Assembly (NCBI GenBank): GCA_900491605.1
Contig: UESW01004566.1
Location: 1,363,753 to 1,427,752 of the forward strand
Direction: 5' to 3'
Length of the DNA stretch: 64,000 nt
DNA from: Calamus simplicifolius
Taxonomy: Eukaryota; Streptophyta; Magnoliopsida; Arecales; Arecaceae
Made by a program: the position numbers and the translations under genes. Each line of letters opens with the position of its first letter. Position 1 is the first letter of the stretch. The notes under the pieces are model-generated. The model was given only the letters and a program-made list of their open reading frames with translations. It was not told where the DNA came from and did not search any database. Below are positions 36,186-48,220 of this stretch, piece after piece.

Positions 36186-37104
36186 CGGTACCGGCGCAGA
36201 TTGCCGAAAGTCTCCCCGAGATCGGTCACATGGTCTTCTGCGCTGGTACTTTTAGTCAGCATGTCGTCCACATAGACCTCCATATTGCGCCCCAGCTGAT
36301 TCTCGAAAACCTTGTTCATCAACCTTTGATAAGTAGCCCCGGCGTTTTTCAGCCCGAAAGGCATCACTCTGTAACAGTAGATCCCCTTCTCCGTGACAAA
36401 GGAGGTTGCCTCCTCGTCTGCTGAGCTCATCTTGATTTGATTGTACCCCGAGAACGCATCCATGAAACTGAGCGTCCCGTGCCCGGAGGTGGCGTCCACC
36501 AGCTGGTCGATTCGGGGAGCGGAAAGCTGTCCTTGGGGCACGCCTTGTTGAGGTCGGTGAAGTCCACACACATCCTCCAGCTCCCACTGGCCTTCCGAAC
36601 CATCACGACATTCGCCAACCAGTCGGGGTAGCGCACCTCACGAATGTGGCCAGCCGCCAACAGCTTCCGCACCTCCTCGTCGACAGCCTTCTGCCGGTCC
36701 GGAGCAAAACTCCTTTTCTTCTGCCTGATGGGCCGGCACTCTGGTCGGATGTTGAGCTGGTGTGTAATCACCTCCTCCGGGATCCCGGGCATGTCAGATG
36801 CTGACCATGCGAAGACGTCGGCGTTGGCCCGTAGAAAGGTTAGGAGCTGGTCACGGGCTTCGTCAGGAAGCGAAGCTCCGACTCGAACCGTCTGCGCGGG
36901 GTCCTCCCCGAGGGGGAAGGTAAGTAGCCGCTCGGCCGGTTCCCCCCTCCTCTCCAGGTCTCGTGGGTCAAGAGTTTCCGATGTCGATGTCGACGGTGGT
37001 GCAAGCACTGCCCCCTGGGGACTGGGGGCCAAGTGATAGCATAGCGCCGGCAGGTCCTGCTCTCCTCGCATCTCGCCGATCCCGCTGGTGGTCGGGAACC
37101 TCAC
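36182..37104 (-). pseudogene. Reverse transcriptase of the Tat element
   Basis: The first frame (36,427-37,104) includes FAWSASDMPGIPEEVITHQL, NVVMVRKASGSWRMCVDFTD and LNKACPKDSFPLP. After a frameshift at about 36,540 the second (36,182-36,571) includes MDAFSGYNQIKM, CYRVMPFGLKNAGATYQRLM and the catalytic YVDDML. The catalytic aspartates are kept. A further shift near 36,185 leads into the next frame. Confidence 0.9.
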
Positions 37105-37426
37105 TAGGAGTCGCTTGGTGGAATGACGGCATCCAAGAGGTTGAGCCCGGGCCTCCCAAGAATCGCATTGTACGCCAGGGGCACACGGACCACCAAAACT
37201 TTATAAGGACAGTGCTCTGGCACGGAGCCATTCCGGCTGTCACAGGAAGAGTAATCTCCCCCTCGACCCTCACAGAATCCCCCGTGAATCCCATCAAAGG
37301 CGTGACGACAGGTTGAAGTAAATCATGCGACAGGTTCATGCGAATAAAGGCGTCGTAGTTCAAAACATCTACTGAACTTCCACTGTCGACCAGGATTCGT
37401 TTTACAGGGTGCTTAGCGATCGTCAT
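36968..37426 (-). pseudogene. Aspartic protease segment of the Tat pol
   Basis: The active-site motif VDSGSSVDVL is followed by LMGFTGDSVRVEGEITLPV, the protease pattern of Tat/Athila pol. The frame is left before the RT frame at 36,427-37,104 begins, so a frameshift near 37,100 separates them. Confidence 0.82.
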
Positions 37427-37490
37427 GGATACGACGACGCTATCATCATCTTGTTTACAACCCCCTCTAGGCCCTCTTCGAAAAAAGGAA

Positions 37491-39166
37491 TTATAGCCTC
37501 CGCCCTCCCCCCCCCCTCGGTCTCTTCGGCGGGCCCCCTGCCCCCCAGGAGATCATCGCTACCGTCTTCTCCGTCGGGGCGTTATCAATCATCGGCGGTG
37601 CAGGCGCTGATGGGCCGGGAGCTCCTGGGTTGTTCCTTTGGACGAACTTCCTCAGGTGGCCCTGTTGAATGAGATCTTCAATGGCTTTCTTCAGCTGCCG
37701 GCAGTCGTCGGTGTTGTGGCCATGGTCCCGGTGGTAGCGGCAGTAGAGGCTCTTGTTCCGGGGGATCTTCGGGTTGATGGGAGGAGGACGTTGCAGGTAA
37801 GGCTCCCCTTCGATCTCGAGCAGGATCTGGGATATGGGAGCAAGCAACGGAGTACGGCCCGTCTCTTGGTGCAGGAGGTCGAGGGCGGTTGTCTGGTCGA
37901 CGAGGAGGCTCGGGCCTCCTGGGGCGGGCTTCCGCAGGTTCTGGCTGGGCTGGCTTCCGGGGTACGTTCCCGCCGGCCTCACGCCGAGAAAAGTCAGCTT
38001 CATCTGCCCGGATGTATTTCTGGGCGCGGATCAGGAGTTCGGAGTAGGAACCCGGTGGCTTCTTGTCAAGAGAATACGCGAAACGGGAAGGGCGGAGCCC
38101 TCGCTTCAGAGCCAAGGTAGCCACTGAGTCCTCCAAGTTATATACCTCCAGAGCGGCCTCCTTAAACCGGGCGACGTAGTCTCGCAGGGACTCGCCATTC
38201 TTCTGCTGGACAGCAAATAAACTGTCCGCCACCCTCGGGATTTTCCGGCAGGCGTCAAAGTGGGCCAGGAAAGCCCTCTCCAACTGGCGAAAGGAGTCGA
38301 TGCTCCGTGGCGGCAGGCGAGAGTACCAGGCCCGGGCGGCTTTTTTCAGAGTAGCGGGGAAGGCCACACACATAAGGGAGTCCGTAGCCCCCTGAACCTG
38401 CATGAGCACCTTGTAACTTTCCAAATGGTCCAGGGGGTCCGTAGTCCCGTCATAAGGGTCCAGCTGAGGAAGGCGGAATCGGGCAGAGATTGGCTCCTCC
38501 ATGATACGGCGGGACAGGGGAGGCCGACTGTCGTAATCAGTCTCCGGCAGGTGGGTGATACGACGGCTAAGTTCTTCCAACTTCTGATTACACTCCTCGA
38601 GTCGCCGCTCAGCTCGGCGAGGCATCCGGCCATCAACGGAACCCTCCCTGAAGATTCAGAAGAAGAGCGGGGCGACGATGTCGGCGCGCGCGCTCCGCCT
38701 CCTTTCCATGCCGCCGCTTAGGGGAGATGCTGGCGTGGCGAGAAGGAGACCGGGGCCTTTTGGACGCCTCGCGGCGATGCGGCTTGGCCGGGGATCGGCG
38801 GTGATGATCTGCAGGAACAGGCGATCTCCTTCGGGAGGAATGCTGGCTGGGTTGTACCGCCTCTGGGACAGACGGGCTCGGCTCCGGCTGCCGCAAAGCT
38901 ACTTGTTGCTGCTGCTGCATGCTTTTGACCGCCGCTGCCAGCGACTGGACCTGGGTAGCCAGGTCAGCGAATCGATCTTCTTGAGGTGGCTGTGAAGCGG
39001 ATGCAGGGGCGCCATTCTGCGGAGCAGAAGGCCCTGCCTCCTGGAGGTTCGGAGGCTCTGGGAAACAAGATACGAGAGCTGGGGGGTCCTCCGCGGGCGG
39101 ATCAGCCCCGCAGCGCTGCCTCCCAGCGCGACCGGCCGAAACTCCCTTCATTCGAGTTGTCACCAT
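37491..39166 (-). pseudogene. gag: gag of the Tat element, frameshifted
   Basis: The start at 39,166 (MVTTRMKGVSAG) follows the PBS. The first frame (38,633-39,166) is Gln/Pro/Arg-rich. The second (37,678-38,625) holds the gag core (PYDGTTDPLDHLESYKVLMQ, ARAWYSRLPPRSIDSF, ESLRDYVARFKEAALEV). The third (37,491-38,003) holds the zinc-binding tail YCRYHRDHGHNTDDC followed by LKKAIEDLIQQGHLRKFV, a form characteristic of Tat-group gag. Frame changes lie near 38,630 and 37,900-38,000. Confidence 0.86.
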
Positions 39167-39218
39167 GGCTTTAGGGTCTCGAAGAAAGCCGCTGGTTCGA
39201 AGTCTCTCTTACACTCCT

Positions 39219-39237
39219 CCCCCTACCTGGCGCGCCA
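39219..39237 (-). other. Probable primer-binding site of the Tat element
   Basis: Three bases inside the 5' LTR the minus strand reads TGGCGCGCCAGGTAGGGGG. A TGGCGC start next to the LTR is typical of plant gypsy PBSs. I do not assign a specific tRNA. Confidence 0.7.
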
Positions 39238-39240
39238 ATC

Positions 39241-40816
39241 TGATGGCGCCAAGTCACCTTCTTCAAACGTCGGGGAAAACGGACGTCTCGCCCGGGAAGT
39301 CCTGCAAGAAAAGTCCCCAAGGACCGGTGGCACCGGTGGGGACCCTCCGACGATCAAGTCAGTGGCTTGGGTTCAGACAAAGAACCACCCCCCGCGAAGG
39401 AAAGCTGAGGCAGTTAGGGTTTTGAGCAGGGAGGAAAAAGCTCTCTTAAAACCAGAGATTGAATCCGGCCTCTATTCCCCATATCTCTCTTTTTACCTGT
39501 CTAAAAAGCCGTCCTGTGCAGCTTCGGAAGACCTTTCTTTTGTACTGTTTTTGATGGACGTAGCTGGGCTCCTATTACTAGAGGCGGCGAGTCGTACATC
39601 CTAGCAAGGCGTAGTGGCGCACAGTGGCATGCAATGCGCCAAACATCGTTATGAGACGTGACCCTCCGTACCGGCGCACATTTTAAAGGAGTACGAAATG
39701 GTACCACGGCAAGGCACAGCCATGTGCCGGAGATCATGCGTGAGCACCGTACGTGCTGACAGTTGCTGTTTTCTTTGGCGGTTGAATAGCATGTCGACCA
39801 TGCACCCTGAGGCCAGTAGGACCCCGGGGTTAGGAAGCGATGACCCCACCCCGACCCCGAGGGGGTGCCGGGGGTGGGGAAATGGCCGCTCACCCCGGGG
39901 CTGGTAGGGGCCCCGGGGTTAGGAAACGATGACCCCACCCCGACCCCGAGGGGGTGCCGGGGGTGGGGAAATGGCCGCTCACCCGGGGCTGGTAGGGGCC
40001 CCGGGGTTAGGAAACGATGACCCCACCCCGACCCCGAGGGGGTGCCGGGGGTGGGGAAATGGCCGCTCACCCCGGGGCTGGTAGGGGCCCCGGGGTTAGG
40101 AAACGATGACCCCACCCCGACCCCGAGGGGGTGCCGGGGGTGGGGAAATGGCCGCTCACCCCGGGGCTGGTAGGGGCCCCGGGGTTAGGAAACGATGACC
40201 CCACCCCGACCCGAGGGGGTGCCGGGGGTGGGGAAATGGCCGCTCACCCCGGGGCTGGTAGGGGCCCCGGGGTTAGGAAACGATGACCCCACCCCGACCC
40301 CGAGGGGGTGCCGGGGGTGGGGAAATGGCCGCTCACCCCGGGGCTGGTAGGGGCCCCGGGGTTAGGAAACGATGACCCCACCCCGACCCCGAGGGGGTGC
40401 GGGGGTGGGAAATGGCCGCTCACCCCGGGGCTGGTAGGGGCCCCGGGGTTAGGAAACGATGACCCCACCCCGACCCCGAGGGGGTGCCGGGGGTGGGGAA
40501 ATGGCCGCTCACCCCGGGGCTGGTAGGGGCCCCGGGGTTAGGAAACGATGACCCCACCCCGACCCCGAGGGGGTGCCGGGGGTGGGGAAATGGCCGCTCA
40601 CCCCGGGGCTGGTAGGGGCCCCGGGGTTAGGAAACGATGACCCCACCCCGACCCCGAGGGGGTGCCGGGGGTGGAGAAATGGCCGCTCACCCGGGGCTGG
40701 TGGGGGCCCCGGGGTTAGGAAACGATGACCCCATCCCGACCCCGAGGGGGTGCCGGGGGTGGGGAAATGGCTGACGGCCGTTACCTTGCCTGATGACGTT
40801 GGGATCAGTCATATCA
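39241..40816 (-). repeat. 5' LTR of the Tat element
   Basis: Begins TGATGGCGCCAAGTCACC and ends AGTCATATCA, the direct-repeat partner of 25,562-27,306. It holds about 11 copies of the 89-bp unit (39,865-40,770). Confidence 0.88.
39865..40770. repeat. 89-bp tandem array inside the 5' LTR
   Basis: About 11 units of the same family as in the other LTR but with their own shared variants (GTGCCGGGGGTGGGGAAATG, GCCGCTCACCCCGGGG, GGTTAGGAAACGATGA). Units are almost identical to each other. Confidence 0.95.
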
Positions 40817-41300
40817 CTGCCTACTCCGCCACATCAGTTCCGTCGCCCCGCGGGCGTGGTGTCTCTTTTCTTTTTCCTCTCTAATCACTTAAAAAAAATT
40901 AAGTAATGTTAGATTAGCCATTTAATGAATGAAAATGCTAATCTTTAAGTGCTATCATGTTAAAATAATTTTACGTCATCAGGTGCATTAGGTGAGTCCA
41001 TAGCTTGATTGAAGTTTTTGATTTTATGCTTTATATTTTTAAAATTAAATAATTTAAATTTAAAAAAATAATATATAATTATTATATTTAATATATTTAA
41101 AAAAGTAAAAAATATTAAAAAAATTAAAATTTGGATATTGAACTAACCATATTAGTGTTGCTTGATCATTAGTTAACATATGACATTGCTTGCTACAAGT
41201 TGAAGGACAATTATGACCATATTAAATTCCTACAGCAACTTAGGCTAGTATTTATGGTTCGACCAAAAGTCATTTTGGGCATAATTATAGTAGATATATT
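40817..41300. other. AT-rich spacer with a small hairpin
   Basis: No gene. 40,886-40,951 can fold back (CACTTAAA...AGATTAGC against GCTAATCTTTAAGTG), possibly a miniature transposon relic. Confidence 0.5.
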
Positions 41301-41945
41301 GTCACTATAAAAAAAAATGACTTATTATGACGAATTAATTCATCACAATAGGTACAAAAGTTATCGTAATAAATTATTACGATGATAAAAAATTTGTCGT
41401 AATACATTACAAATCGTCGTAGTAATATGTTGTCGTAATAACCCATTACGGTGCGTTATTTTCATCGTAATAGAGTCCTATTACAACGATAACCTATCGT
41501 CGTTATATATTTTTAAAAAATTTAATTTAATTAAAATCTTATTACGGCGACTTATTTTTGTCGTAATATAAAACCTATTACGGCGAAAATAAGTCGTCGT
41601 AATAAAATTTTAATATTTTTAAAATTTAATTAAAATCTTATTACGGCGACTTATTTTCACCGTAATAGGTTGATATTACGGCAAAAATAAGTCATCGTAA
41701 TAAGATTTTAATATTTTTAAAATTTAATTAAAATCTTATTACGACGACTTATTTTCGCCGTAATAGGTTGATATACGGTGAAAATAAGTCACCGTAATAA
41801 GATTTTAATATTTTTAAAATTTAAATAAAAACCTATTACGGTGACTTATTTTTGCCGTAATAGGTTGATATTACGGCGAAAATAAGTCGCCGTAATAAGA
41901 TTTTAATTAAATTTTAAAAATATTAAAATTTTATTTTAATATTTT
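41301..41945. repeat. CACTA subterminal repeats
   Basis: Repeated inverted pairs of ATTACGGCGACTTATTTTCG and its complement with AT-rich linkers (TTTAATATTTTTAAAATTTA), about 97 bp per unit with roughly four units after 41,440. Before that come shorter variants (ATTACGATG, TCGTAATA). Such subterminal motifs bind the TNPA protein in characterised En/Spm elements. Confidence 0.85.
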
Positions 41946-42223
41946 TTATATTGCACCTGTTACAATAATATAATATTAAAGCAACGATACTAGAAATAAT
42001 TTTCTAATATAAAAGTTTCACAAAAAAAATTAATAAAAGTTTTCATTCATTTCAATAAAATCATCATATACAATGTTTCAAAAAATACATAATTTAAAAA
42101 AAAACACATGTACTATGGAGGTGAAGTCTGTTGGGATCCACTAGGATGATATCCAGGCACTAATTGCCGCATGAAAGCAGTGAGCTCAGCAGTCGTCGCC
42201 TTTAGATCCTGGATAGTCTTCTC

Positions 42224-45050
42224 TTACTGAGTGAGTTTATCCTCTTGCTGAGTGAGTTTATCCTCTTGCTGAGCGAGCTTATCTTCTTGTTGAGCAAGCT
42301 TATTCTCTTGCTGAGCGATGAGCTCTCGGCACTCATGTAATTCACCCTTTAATTGTGAGTTTTCAGAAGATGAAGAACTACCTCTAATTCTCGATGTACC
42401 CTTCGGTAATGGACCCCATCCTCTTTTATAACCAGATCTAGAGCCTAAAACCTCCTTCAAAATGACATCCTCATTGATTGGTTCTACTGTAGAGTCCTGT
42501 GAGGAAAGTTGCTCTATTAACTGTGCCTGCAATGAAAAGAAAACAAATTCAATATGTTTAGTATAAAACATTACATTCAATAATATTATATTTTTAATTG
42601 ATAAAACTTACATGGGTTTCTTCAGCTTTTTCATTTATCCATTGATTCTTCTTTTATCAAAATGAAGAGTATTCCACAGATGAAGTCTTGATGGCTCCTC
42701 TCCCGTAACAGGATCTCTCTGAAAAGAAACAATAATATTTTAAAACAATAATTTAAGATAATAATCTAATACAATTATCAATGTATTTATAGAGATTACT
42801 AAGCCGATCTAACAACCCAGAGTTACGCATGGAGAGAGCTTAAAATATCTTCATTCCCCGTTATCAACAGAACACAACCACATAGCACATTCTCACTTTT
42901 CTCAGACTTTTTGAGATTATCCAAAGATCACAGTGTTCAAACACACAAACCCCTTGATTTTGGGTTTAGATAAATCAATTTGACTGCAAGGAAGATAGGT
43001 TATTTGGCAAACTAATTTGGATGGCACGTCATATGTAAACGGTAAAACAAATTAAGCTTTATATAAATAACCTACCTCTCTGGTTGTTAACATAGGGGAT
43101 TCCAACTTCAACAAATTCAAAGCAAACCTTTTTCTGCATGCATTTATTTTACAGTTTCGTGTAATAATATAAGGCTCATTGACATCCTGTGATGCCCTTA
43201 AGCACAAATTTGGTAGCAAAACGTGCTAACAAAAAGAACAGCAAATTCATTCGGTAAAAGATTGATTTCATAACGCACTTCAAAATTTGAAAGATATCAA
43301 ACCCAGATGTGCTAATCTTGCATTCATTATATAGACAAGATTATTCATGCAGCTTCCAAGACAGAACAATAGTGGCAGTGTCTTCAATTGCTTAGAAAAG
43401 CAGCCTATCACTGCAATTACCAGAAATTCTCTAAAATCAGTTTAAAAGATTCTCAACACAAATGAAACTATTAATTCTGCCAAGCTTTACCAAAGTATAA
43501 TTTCATTCTAAAGAAACCTTCATCAGATAAAACTGTTGGGCTTGGGATCCTAATAAATACTGTGACCAACCATTTTTCCTGCCAACTAATTTTCTCAAGC
43601 CAGTTTACAAGATCAGTTACCCAGATTAAAAAGACAACTTATCTCCACAAAGCCTAGTTTTGAAACAGTGATTGGTACTACATAGGACTGATATTTCCAG
43701 ATGGTAACAGTGCTTGAACAAAGGAAAGGTTCAGGTCATCAGGCTTGATAATATGGTATTGTTAACGGCGAGTACAAGCCTGCAGCAAAAGAAGATCTCC
43801 AAGATATATGATGTGCTAACAAAACTAATAGACCTAATTGACCTTCTACCTTTTGTGAAGGAGTCTAACCCCACGACCAAATGATCCTATAACAATGAAT
43901 TTGGCAATCAGACATGACCTATTTTTGGAATACTTAACCAGCAAATACTTAACCAGCAAGTCATCCCATTTGTATGGATCCTATTTTTGGAATCAGACAT
44001 GACCTGTTAAAACTGTTGTGATAGACTCTTGACAAGAAGATCAACTCTCTAAAATAATTATGAATTTTTACAACTTAAAAGAAGGTTTTATTATTATTAT
44101 TATTATTATTACAATAATAATAATAAAGCCTACATATTTATCTGTTGGATTGTCATGGAAATGACTACATTGAAATGGATGCATGGTAAAACTAGGAAGA
44201 AGAGAGTGAGAAATGACTACACTAGATTTATAACACTACAACAATATCAGACCATAAAATACATAAATATAAAAGCACTAGGTTCACAGTATTCCTTACC
44301 ATATCATAAGAGTGTGCCGGTATAGACTTCGATCCAGTGAGAGCAGCATATGGCTGCAATTCCCGATTAGATTTATTTGTTTCTGATTTTTTCTACATCA
44401 AAGAATTAATGAAAATGGTTACATAAGTTTATAAAAAATATAAACTATTAAAATATTTGTATGGATGTATTTACCTTATACTCATCTGAATAAAAGTAAT
44501 TACATAGAAAGTCCCAGTCACTCTGCGAGACACGAGATGGCTTATTTTGTTTTGCTAAGCTCACACTGTGTCCCCACCGTGACTAATGAAGTGGATATGA
44601 AGCCGATATCTAAATTCTCGATAAACTTTATTCATTTGAAACTCAATACCTTTTTTAATATGATCTAAATTCATATCAAGATCGAACTTCTCCTGCAAGT
44701 ATATATATATATATATAATTATAAAAGTTATAAGGTATATTAAGTACATTAAACGTAATCTAAAGTAATCTAATACAATTATACTGACCTGAAGTCGATC
44801 GATCATAGATGCTTTCTATGCATCAGTGATCTCACTCCACTTCCTGACCGCAAGTGGTGCCATGTCACGTACAACCACTCCTATCTCGGTCAGAAACTCA
44901 GAGAGAAACTTTCCTAATGGTCGTCCAACCTCGGGTGGCAGAAGAATAGGCAACTTCTGTCCACGACGCGTATCAATCAGATGTGCGGATTTGTAACCGC
45001 GAGCAGGACCTCGGCCCTTCTTCTTTGATGATGTAGCTGCAAAACATAAT
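42224..45050 (-). pseudogene. TNPA-like / Transposase_24 family gene of the CACTA element
   Basis: Exons readable on minus: about 45,045-44,815 (GPARGYKSAHLIDTRRGQKL, PLGKFLSEFLTEIGVVVRDM), 44,695-44,490 (MNKVYREFRYRLHIHF, PSRVSQSDWDFLCNYF), about 44,395-44,300 (ELQPYAALTGSKSIPAHSYD), about 42,725-42,610 (RDPVTGEEPSRLHLW) and 42,535-42,224 (QDSTVEPINEDVILKEVLGS). This order matches plant 'Ptta/En/Spm' transposase proteins. The last exon ends in a coiled coil of repeated 7-residue units (LAQQEDK, LTQQEDK) made by 21-bp tandem repeats. An in-frame stop lies near 44,818. Exon joins were judged by eye and are approximate. Confidence 0.7.
42730..44290. other. Intron-like interior of the CACTA element
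   Basis: AT-rich, without clear coding segments; probably an intron of the TNPA-like gene. Contains an ATT/AAT trinucleotide inverted repeat at about 44,088-44,128. Confidence 0.5.
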
Positions 45051-45474
45051 GAACTAAATTAGTGCAAAATAACATAAAAAAATATAGCCAAATAATATAA
45101 GTTTAAAGTAGAGTTATGACATGATGCGCCGACAGATGACCCCTCTGTCAAAGCTAGAATGTTAGGATAATCATCTCGCCTCGATGTAGCAGGAGTATCT
45201 CTCGAAGACATCTGCAAATAAACATACAAACTAGAATTAACAAATAAGAAAGTATAAGAACATATAGTTATAATAAGTTAAAAAAAATGAATGCTACCAA
45301 ATTAATCACTGTCATCACTAATATGCTCATTTTCTTCATCATCCTCCATATCAGAACTATGTATAGATCCCTCACTGTCATAATCAGCTAGTGTGTCGTC
45401 CTCCTCAACATCTTCGCATATAAAGTCATCTTGACCGACATCACTTTGACCTCTAATGTTTTCTTGAATTGCAA

Positions 45475-48220
45475 CTATTTCAGCATCAGTGTCGTACGCC
45501 GAGATGTTATTAAGTCCATGTTAGGTTGCTCACATGTGAATCGAAGGGCTGCTGAATCATCTTCTTGATATACTTCTTCCTGAACATCATCATCCTTTTT
45601 TGGAATATCCCACAAATGACGATGACTAACCTTGTATACCACTTTCCAATTAGAATTGTTCTTCAAATCATCCAAGTAGAAAACCTTTTCAGCTTGTGAT
45701 GCTAAAATGAATGGCTCATGTTTGTACCATTCTGAACTAATATTTATACTTGTAATATTATAATGTTGTTGCATTCTCCTGTGCTTTGGTTCAGTTTCAA
45801 ACCATTTGCACTTGAACATTATCGCCTTACAACCTTTAACAAAATGAAATTCAAGGACCTCTAATAATATACCATAAAAGTTAATTTCTTCTCCTAGATG
45901 AGTAGAGGGAACACAAATGCCACTATTCTGTGTTTTATGGCCGACATCCCGAGTAACAGTGATAAATTTAACGCCGTTCACCACACAGCCAGTATACGAG
46001 AACACGACTGTCGGGACCAATAGCCAATGAATAAAGCTCATCAGTAGCTTCAGATGCCCCAGCAAAATGCTTATTTAACATCTGGATAAACCAAACATCA
46101 ACGTCATTTGAAATAAAGACATATGATATATTAATTGACAATATAAATGAATGTACGGGCTTACTTCATTTTTAAACCACTCCAAAAATCTTTCCTTTTG
46201 TAATTGGTCCAGTTGTTCCGGTCTAGTTGGATTTAGCTGATCAATGTGTTGGCTATAGAGAACATTACGCTAATGAGCACTATAGAAAATTGCATGATAT
46301 GAAGAAATAATTTTACAAGTATACTTACTTGAGAAATGGTTGCACCTCTGGACAATTATTGATGAGGTACCAATGTACTTGTTTTAAAGTTTTATCATCT
46401 AAATGCACCATTCTTCCTTTTCCAAGAGGCCGCCAACGAGTTGCAAATATATTTAATTGCTTGTCCAAATGGCTATCCGAATCAAAATTTCGTTCCGGAC
46501 GATTGAATTTTGTTTCTATGCCTCGAAGATACATTGAACAAAATGTTAGAGACTCGTTGACAACATAAGCTTCTGCAATTGAACCTTCCGGACGAGCCTT
46601 ATTACGTACGTATTGTTTATACGTACCAAGTGCCCTTTCAAAAGGATACATCCATCTACTTTGAACAGGTCCGGCAAGTAAGGCCTCGTAAGGCAAATGA
46701 ATTGATAAGTGCACCATAACGTCAAAAATGCTGGTGGGAAAATTCGTTCAAGCTTACATAAGATCACCACAATCTGCTCTTGTAACAACTCCAAATCCCT
46801 AACATACAATGTCCTTGAACAAAGTTGTTGGAAGAAATTAGAAAGCTCAATTAAAGTACTACTCTCATGTTTCTGCAAGAATGGTTGAATGCCAATAGGT
46901 AACAATCTTTGAAGTAGTACATGACAATCATGTGTCTTCAAGCCGGATATCTTTCCATCACCTTCATTTACGCACCTTGAAATATTGGAAGAATATCCAT
47001 CGGGCACCTTCACAGATTTTAGCCACTTACAGAATTGTCTTCTTTCATCTAATGTTAAGGTGTAAGATGCAGGAGGCTTATAAACTCTATTACCTTGAGT
47101 TTGTAACCACAACTCCCTTCGGATCCCCATTGAAGCCAGGTCCTCTCTTGCTTTATATGTGTCTTTTGTCTTACCTTCGATGCTTAATAAAGTTCCCACG
47201 ACATTGTCACAAATATTCTTCTCAATATGCATTACATCTAAGTTATGTCTCAATTTTAATGATGACCAATACTCCAACTCGAAGAAAATGCTCTTCTTAT
47301 ACCAATTCAACTCATTTGGTGCACGCTTTCGCTTTCGATGTTTATTGTTTGGATGCTTTCCGGACTGTTCAGCAGCTATGTGTTCTAATTGCATTAAAAT
47401 TTCTTCTCCGGTCAACATTTTTGGTTTGACTCCATGCTCTCTACTTCCATCATGGAGTCTACTATTTCGCCACTTGTGATAAATAGGCAAGTAACGGCGA
47501 TGTCCCATATAGCAAATCTTGTCTTTCAGCTTTTTGGATGAGGTTTGCTCATTACAAACTGGACATGCCTTATAACCCTTTGTGCTCCAACCAGATAATA
47601 ATGAGTATGCTGGAAAATCATTTATAGTCCATAAAACAGCTACGTGCATCCGAAACTCTCTTTGGTAGATGCATCATATACATCAACACCTTCGGTCCAT
47701 AAATGTTTAAGTTCATCCACTATTGGCCTTAAAAATATATCCATATCCCTTCCTGGAGATTTAGGACCGGGGATAAGCAACGACATCATAAAGAATGTCT
47801 CTTTCATATATTTCCATGGAGGCAAGTTATAAGGTACTAAAATGACGGGCCACATACTGTATGCATTACTCATGTTCCCAAATGGATTGAATCCGTCTGA
47901 AGCAAGACCTAACCTTACATTTCTTGGTTCACTGGCAAAATTAGGATACTTTTGATCAAAATCTTTCCATGCTTCTCCATCTGCTGGATGCCGTAACACC
48001 CCATCTGTGATCGATCGCTTATCATAGTGCCACCTCATATCTTCAGCTGTATATCTTGAGGCATATAGACGTTTCAAACGAGGTGTGAGTGAAAAATACC
48101 GCATAACTTTATAAGGTATCTTCTTACCTTTGTCTTAACCACTTGGTACCTAGGCTGGTTGCATACCGGACATTTTTCTAAATAGGCATTCTCCTTGAAG
48201 ACTTTAATTATATTATTATG
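45475..48220 (-). pseudogene. TNP2-type CACTA transposase with DUF4218 and DUF4216
   Basis: Reading on minus: a partial zinc-binding segment near 48,190-48,130 (EKCPVCNQPRYQVVKTK), a 1-bp shift, then the Transposase_21 region (48,104-47,640: RLGLASDGFNPFGNMSNAYS, LIPGPKSPGRDMDIFLRPIV). It continues in 47,649-46,546 (GYKACPVCNEQT, RLHDGSREHGVKP, LDVMHIEKNICDNVVGTLL), then DUF4218 (ICDN-distal part to 46,325: SIHLPYEALLAGPVQSRWMY, RARPEGSIAEAYVVNE in slightly different spelling), an exon near 46,225-46,145 (QLDQLQKERFLEWF) and DUF4216 (46,065-45,475: NGVKFITVTRDVGHKTQNSG, FKCKWFETEP, VFYLDDLKNNSNWKVV). A 1-bp shift near 46,717 interrupts DUF4218. The N-terminal roughly 200 residues of a full TNP2 are missing. 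Confidence 0.88.

Larger units (their letters stand above)
25562..40816 (-). mobile_element. Tat-lineage Ty3/gypsy element with antisense ORF and satellite array
   Basis: A 15.25-kb element. LTRs are 39,241-40,816 (5', minus orientation) and 25,562-27,306 (3'). Minus-strand order is PBS, gag, protease, RT, RNase H, a second archaeal-type RNase H, and integrase. Then, towards the 3' LTR, come a 3-kb array of 98-bp repeats and a plus-strand ORF. The second RNase H and the antisense extra ORF between pol and the 3' LTR are known hallmarks of the Tat group (Tat/Retand/Ogre type). Flanking 5-mers, CCGAC (25,557-25,561) and CTGCC (40,817-40,821), are not a clean TSD. The LTRs differ clearly and the genes are frameshifted, so the insertion is old or rearranged. 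Confidence 0.88.
41301..48220 (-). mobile_element. CACTA (En/Spm-like) transposon, right end not found
   Basis: The left terminus is CACTATAAAAAAAA at 41,301, followed by about 650 bp of subterminal inverted repeats. Two minus-strand genes follow: a TNPA/Transposase_24-type gene (about 42,224-45,050) and a TNP2-type transposase with DUF4218 and DUF4216 (45,475-48,220). This matches plant CACTA elements. The N-terminal part of TNP2 and a matching TAGTG terminus are not recognisable after about 48,220, so the right end is deleted, replaced or too decayed. Frame breaks occur in the transposase. Confidence 0.83.
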
